NCBI GenBank assembly: GCA_033439795.1
Contig: JAUTDP010000003.1
Coordinates: 3,038,001-3,102,000, forward strand
From: Sordaria brevicollis
Lineage: Eukaryota; Ascomycota; Sordariomycetes; Sordariales; Sordariaceae
Direction of reading: 5' to 3'
Length of the DNA: 64,000 bases
Shown: one piece after another, positions 60,992 through 64,000 of the stretch
How the letters are laid out: every line of letters starts with the position of its first letter
Numbering within the stretch: position 1 is the stretch's first letter
Notes under the pieces: model-generated
Databases searched by the model: none
The model's input: only the letters and a program-made list of their open reading frames with translations
What the model was told of the DNA's origin: nothing
Translations under genes and position numbers: made by a program

Positions 60992-61954
60992 ATGTCTTCC
61001 ACCACCACAACACTCACCACAACCAAAACACCACCACCACCATCGAGGCCACAACAATTAGGCACTCTCATCTCTACTACTACCAGTTCATCGACATATC
61101 CTACTACTACTATTACTCGCACATCATTCATTAAGACCAAGAAGATGTCCATCACACAAACATACTACTTGGCCCACAAGGCCAGGGCAAAGCTTTCCTC
61201 GGAAGCTGCCCGCCCCGATCACAACCTCCGCCTTTTGGTCGGACACGCCAACCTCCTCGACTCCTTGATGGTCGAGCTCGCCGATGCCGAGAGGGAACAA
61301 GAATCATGGTTCAACCAATCCGTCCGCGGCGCCTCTAGCAGCCGCAGCGAAGAGCGTCACATCCAATGGGCCGACACCGTCGTCGAGGAGCCCGAGCACG
61401 ACTGGCAAGCCGAGGACGCCGAGTACAGCGACTCGGACTCCGATTCAGACAGCGACTTGAGCGAGGACGACGAGGAGGACCGTGACGATGATGAGGACGT
61501 CGAGATGGCCGATGCCGTCCCCCTCAGGAGGATACCCTCTCACAGCAGCGGTAGCCTGCACAGGTACTCGATGCAAGCGCCGCTGCACCAGTACTACAAC
61601 TACGAAGACGACGAAGACATGGAGGAGGACGACGACGATGAGGAAGACTACACACATCTTGCGCTGCAGAGGAGCCCTTCGCACTCTGCCTCGCCACCAG
61701 AACTTGATCTCGACTCGGACTCCTCAGAAGACGAGCACATGCCACCTTCGCCGCCCACCACCATTCTCTCCACTTTCACATCACCAACAACAACGTCTTC
61801 GCCCGAGAAGCAGCAGACAGCAGAGCAAACAACAGACGACGAGGAAGATCAGCAAGAACAAGACAAGGACGCCTTCTACCCACACCATCACAACCAGGGC
61901 TACTACCTACCAAGCCGTGGTCCCACACTAGTGTCGACGATAGGGGTGTACTAA
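60992..61954 (+). CDS. Acidic conserved fungal protein, Ecm13/YJR115W-like
   Basis: Intronless frame of 320 codons. The only folded-looking part is residues ~52-112: MSITQTYYLAHKARAKL, then a conserved DHNLRLLVGHANLLDSLM helix and an EREQESWFNQSV tail. From family knowledge this HANLLD-type block resembles yeast Ecm13 and YJR115W, small proteins of uncertain role that have been linked to cell-wall phenotypes and starvation; the assignment is by memory of the motif only. The rest is low-complexity: Thr/Pro-rich start (2-50), then Asp/Glu/Ser runs (~145-170, 205-225, 245-255). The second ATG (61145, codon 52) begins exactly at the conserved block and may be the true start. It sits about 1.8 kb beyond the large transposon block. 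Confidence 0.78.
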   Translation: MSSTTTTLTTTKTPPPPSRPQQLGTLISTTTSSSTYPTTTITRTSFIKTKKMSITQTYYLAHKARAKLSSEAARPDHNLRLLVGHANLLDSLMVELADAEREQESWFNQSVRGASSSRSEERHIQWADTVVEEPEHDWQAEDAEYSDSDSDSDSDLSEDDEEDRDDDEDVEMADAVPLRRIPSHSSGSLHRYSMQAPLHQYYNYEDDEDMEEDDDDEEDYTHLALQRSPSHSASPPELDLDSDSSEDEHMPPSPPTTILSTFTSPTTTSSPEKQQTAEQTTDDEEDQQEQDKDAFYPHHHNQGYYLPSRGPTLVSTIGVY

Positions 61955-64000
61955 AACACATCACTCTCTTCACCGACACAACACACAACACACACATCAT
62001 TTCCTTCTTGTTCATGATTCCTCATCATCATCATTTTGCATAGCAACTCTGCATTGGGCAACGGCGTTTATCACACATTTTTGCATTTTCAATTTTTTTA
62101 CGATGATACCACATTTCATTATTTGGCATGCATCGGACTGGGACAATTGGGATTTGGGAAGATTGGATTGGGTCATCGGATCGGGAATTGGGAATATCAT
62201 CAGCGACAGCGAATTTCATTATTATCATCACCTGGACCAGACACATTGTTATTTGGCCTTTGCTTTTTCTTCTCTACTCTCATCGAGACATCACTACTCA
62301 TCAATAATGGTCATGGTCTGTGTTTCTAGGCATAGTGGCGGAATGGAGTCGGATGGCAAACGAACAAAAAAGTCAAATATTTAGGACAAATGGCATCAAT
62401 TGAAACCCGGAGCTTTGGGCATATCCTCAAATTTTCACACTCTTTCCACCGCTATGATCACGCAATTGCTTGTGCCTGTGTTGTATACGTACCTCTTTGC
62501 TCGGCAGTCCCGCAGTCCCGCTCCCATCACCCGTGTTTTGGTTGAGTGGGGTTTTTAAGGGTCCTTCTGGAGGTGTCTTTGAAGACTTTGTTCACTGCGT
62601 GGAGATCATGATCTCATAGCTACAGCTGTACCGCCCACCGGTAACTTGCTCGGAACAAATAACAGCGAATTTTCTTCGGAGCTTTATTTTTCTTCTCAGT
62701 AGTGATGATCAGTGACTTCAACGATTTTCTCGATACCACAGTAATGATTCACATGCGATTTGCGCAGCTATCGCAAATGGGATATGCGCGGGTTTGGATT
62801 GACTTTTTGGTGGTGGTGATCCGATGCGGATGAGAGTCACTCAAGTCAAAGCCGATCGGTGTAACCGTTTGGGAATCGGTCACGGTTGTCGGTATGTAAC
62901 TACGTACCAATTGATGGAAGGGAGGCAGTCTATGAAAAGGTGGCTTGCAGCTAGCTTTTAGCATCGCCGCCAAAATAAAATCATCTTTCATCATTATTTA
63001 TGGTCGGTTAACAAAGAAAAGATTGATTTCCAATCTAGGGCGACAATCATCTTTGTTTTTTGGTGATGCGATGTGAGAACGCCATTTCGATGGCGTCGTG
63101 TGGGAGCTTCTTTCAGCTTTTCGAACCAGCGAAAGGGTCCAAAACTGCCCATTGGGTGAGTCTTCATTAACAGTGGCCGTCACCGTCCTGTTTTGTCCAG
63201 CTTCTATACCTTAGACATGTCTCTGAATCATCTCCATCATCAATATGTAGGGTCCAACTTTGTTCCTGCTTGTGTTATGCGGCAACGGCTTTTCTCCATC
63301 TCATCTCTAAACGGCGGCGGTACTATACAGTATGTACCGGTATTTGCGGAGAAAGCGGAGGTGTTTGAGAAAGAAGACCCCTAAAAAAACATGAATGAAC
63401 TTTCGTTGACATCATCACCACTCTTTGAAATTTTCGGGGCCTGTTTTACCCGACCCTACAACACACCTCGCTAGACCTGGAGGTAGGTAAAAAGATACCG
63501 ACTGACCGACCGATAAACGCCGATAACAACGCGGAGATAGAAGGGAGTGAAGATCGCGGGTCCTATCGTCGACATTCTTTCTTCGACAACTGTGATTACG
63601 GAGATTATCGTATACTCTTTCTTGGCGCTCCGTCTTGGGACTTTGTAGCAACTCTTGGGCAAAGCCTGGGCAGTTGTCATACGCTCCGCTTGATTCTGGA
63701 TTTTCTTGTCTTCGCTTGTCACGGCTTCGCCTCTTTTTCCACTTCTCCAGTCTCCACAACTCGGGATGCGCCTGTGACAGTCCTTATCAAAGTTATCGCG
63801 ATAGCCTGTGACATTTCAGGCTCCGCCGCCGGTGCCGACTCCGAAGTTTCACGATGCTGCATCACCGGTGATAACGAAACACCACCGATTCCTTAGTTGC
63901 ACCTAAAGTGCGGAGAAGCTTACCGATGCCCAGTCAATCAACGGGGCAGATCAATTGCGTAGGCAGTGGCACTGTTGTACTTGGCTCTCTCTTATTTTGT
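61955..64000. other. 3' flank of the Ecm13-like gene and right edge, no supportable gene
   Basis: About 2 kb of normal composition. Frames of up to 114 codons on both strands (e.g. 63415-63759 minus) lack domains. The final 300 bases could be the leader of a gene beyond the window, but nothing decisive is visible. Confidence 0.4.

Noticed and set aside
61445..61745. Frames antisense to the Ecm13-like gene
   Set aside because: Shadows of acidic repeats on the coding strand.

Overview
The window is nuclear DNA of a filamentous ascomycete, almost certainly Neurospora or a close Sordariaceae relative. Four things point there: dispersed single 5S rRNA genes with a TATA element at -29; short spliceosomal introns (mostly 50-100 bp); a cell-wall-integrity MAP kinase kinase of Neurospora type; and long A/T-saturated blocks with no open frames, whose recognisable transposon proteins are littered with TAA stops and Asp-to-Asn and Cys-to-Tyr changes. 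That is the pattern expected of repeat-induced point mutation (RIP).\n\nLayout. 1-593: 5' part of an unidentified Ser/Pro-rich gene leaving the window on the minus strand. 1946-2064 and 12238-12356: two identical 5S rRNA genes in opposite orientation. Between them lie two intron-containing genes for unrecognised, largely helical proteins (3200-4551 and 9435-11893), separated by a RIP-degraded terminal-inverted-repeat element (4974-8139). 12734-14643: DEAD-box RNA helicase dbp8. 16824-20146: a second RIP-degraded TIR element. 21466-23309: mek-1 (MAPKK). 24595-26204: broken MFS sugar-transporter gene. 28506-39796: three tandem paralogues encoding kinase plus coiled-coil plus C2H2 zinc-finger proteins, interrupted by a Fot1/pogo-like transposon (31439-33782) and two MITEs (36650-36943, 37089-37354). 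44780-59182: a large nested transposon block. Its outer element has long TIRs and a 9-bp target duplication (Mutator-like), and it has been split by a RIP-degraded Ty3/Gypsy chromovirus (46897-56873, 5-bp target duplication). Both LTRs of that chromovirus have in turn received further insertions. 60992-61954: an acidic conserved fungal protein resembling the Ecm13/YJR115W family.\n\nHousekeeping and signalling genes (dbp8, mek-1, the Ecm13-like gene) sit in ordinary-composition DNA. The accessory material (kinase paralogues, helical unknowns, sugar-transporter relic) lies among the transposon blocks. The most unusual content is the tandem kinase/zinc-finger family: one copy keeps every catalytic motif, one has lost the HRDxK lysine, and one has lost the glycine loop and DFG Phe and carries an in-frame TAA that cuts off its zinc finger. 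The nested transposon block also contains an 817-bp insertion that shows no RIP. All gene models are hand-spliced from the sequence; no database search was possible.
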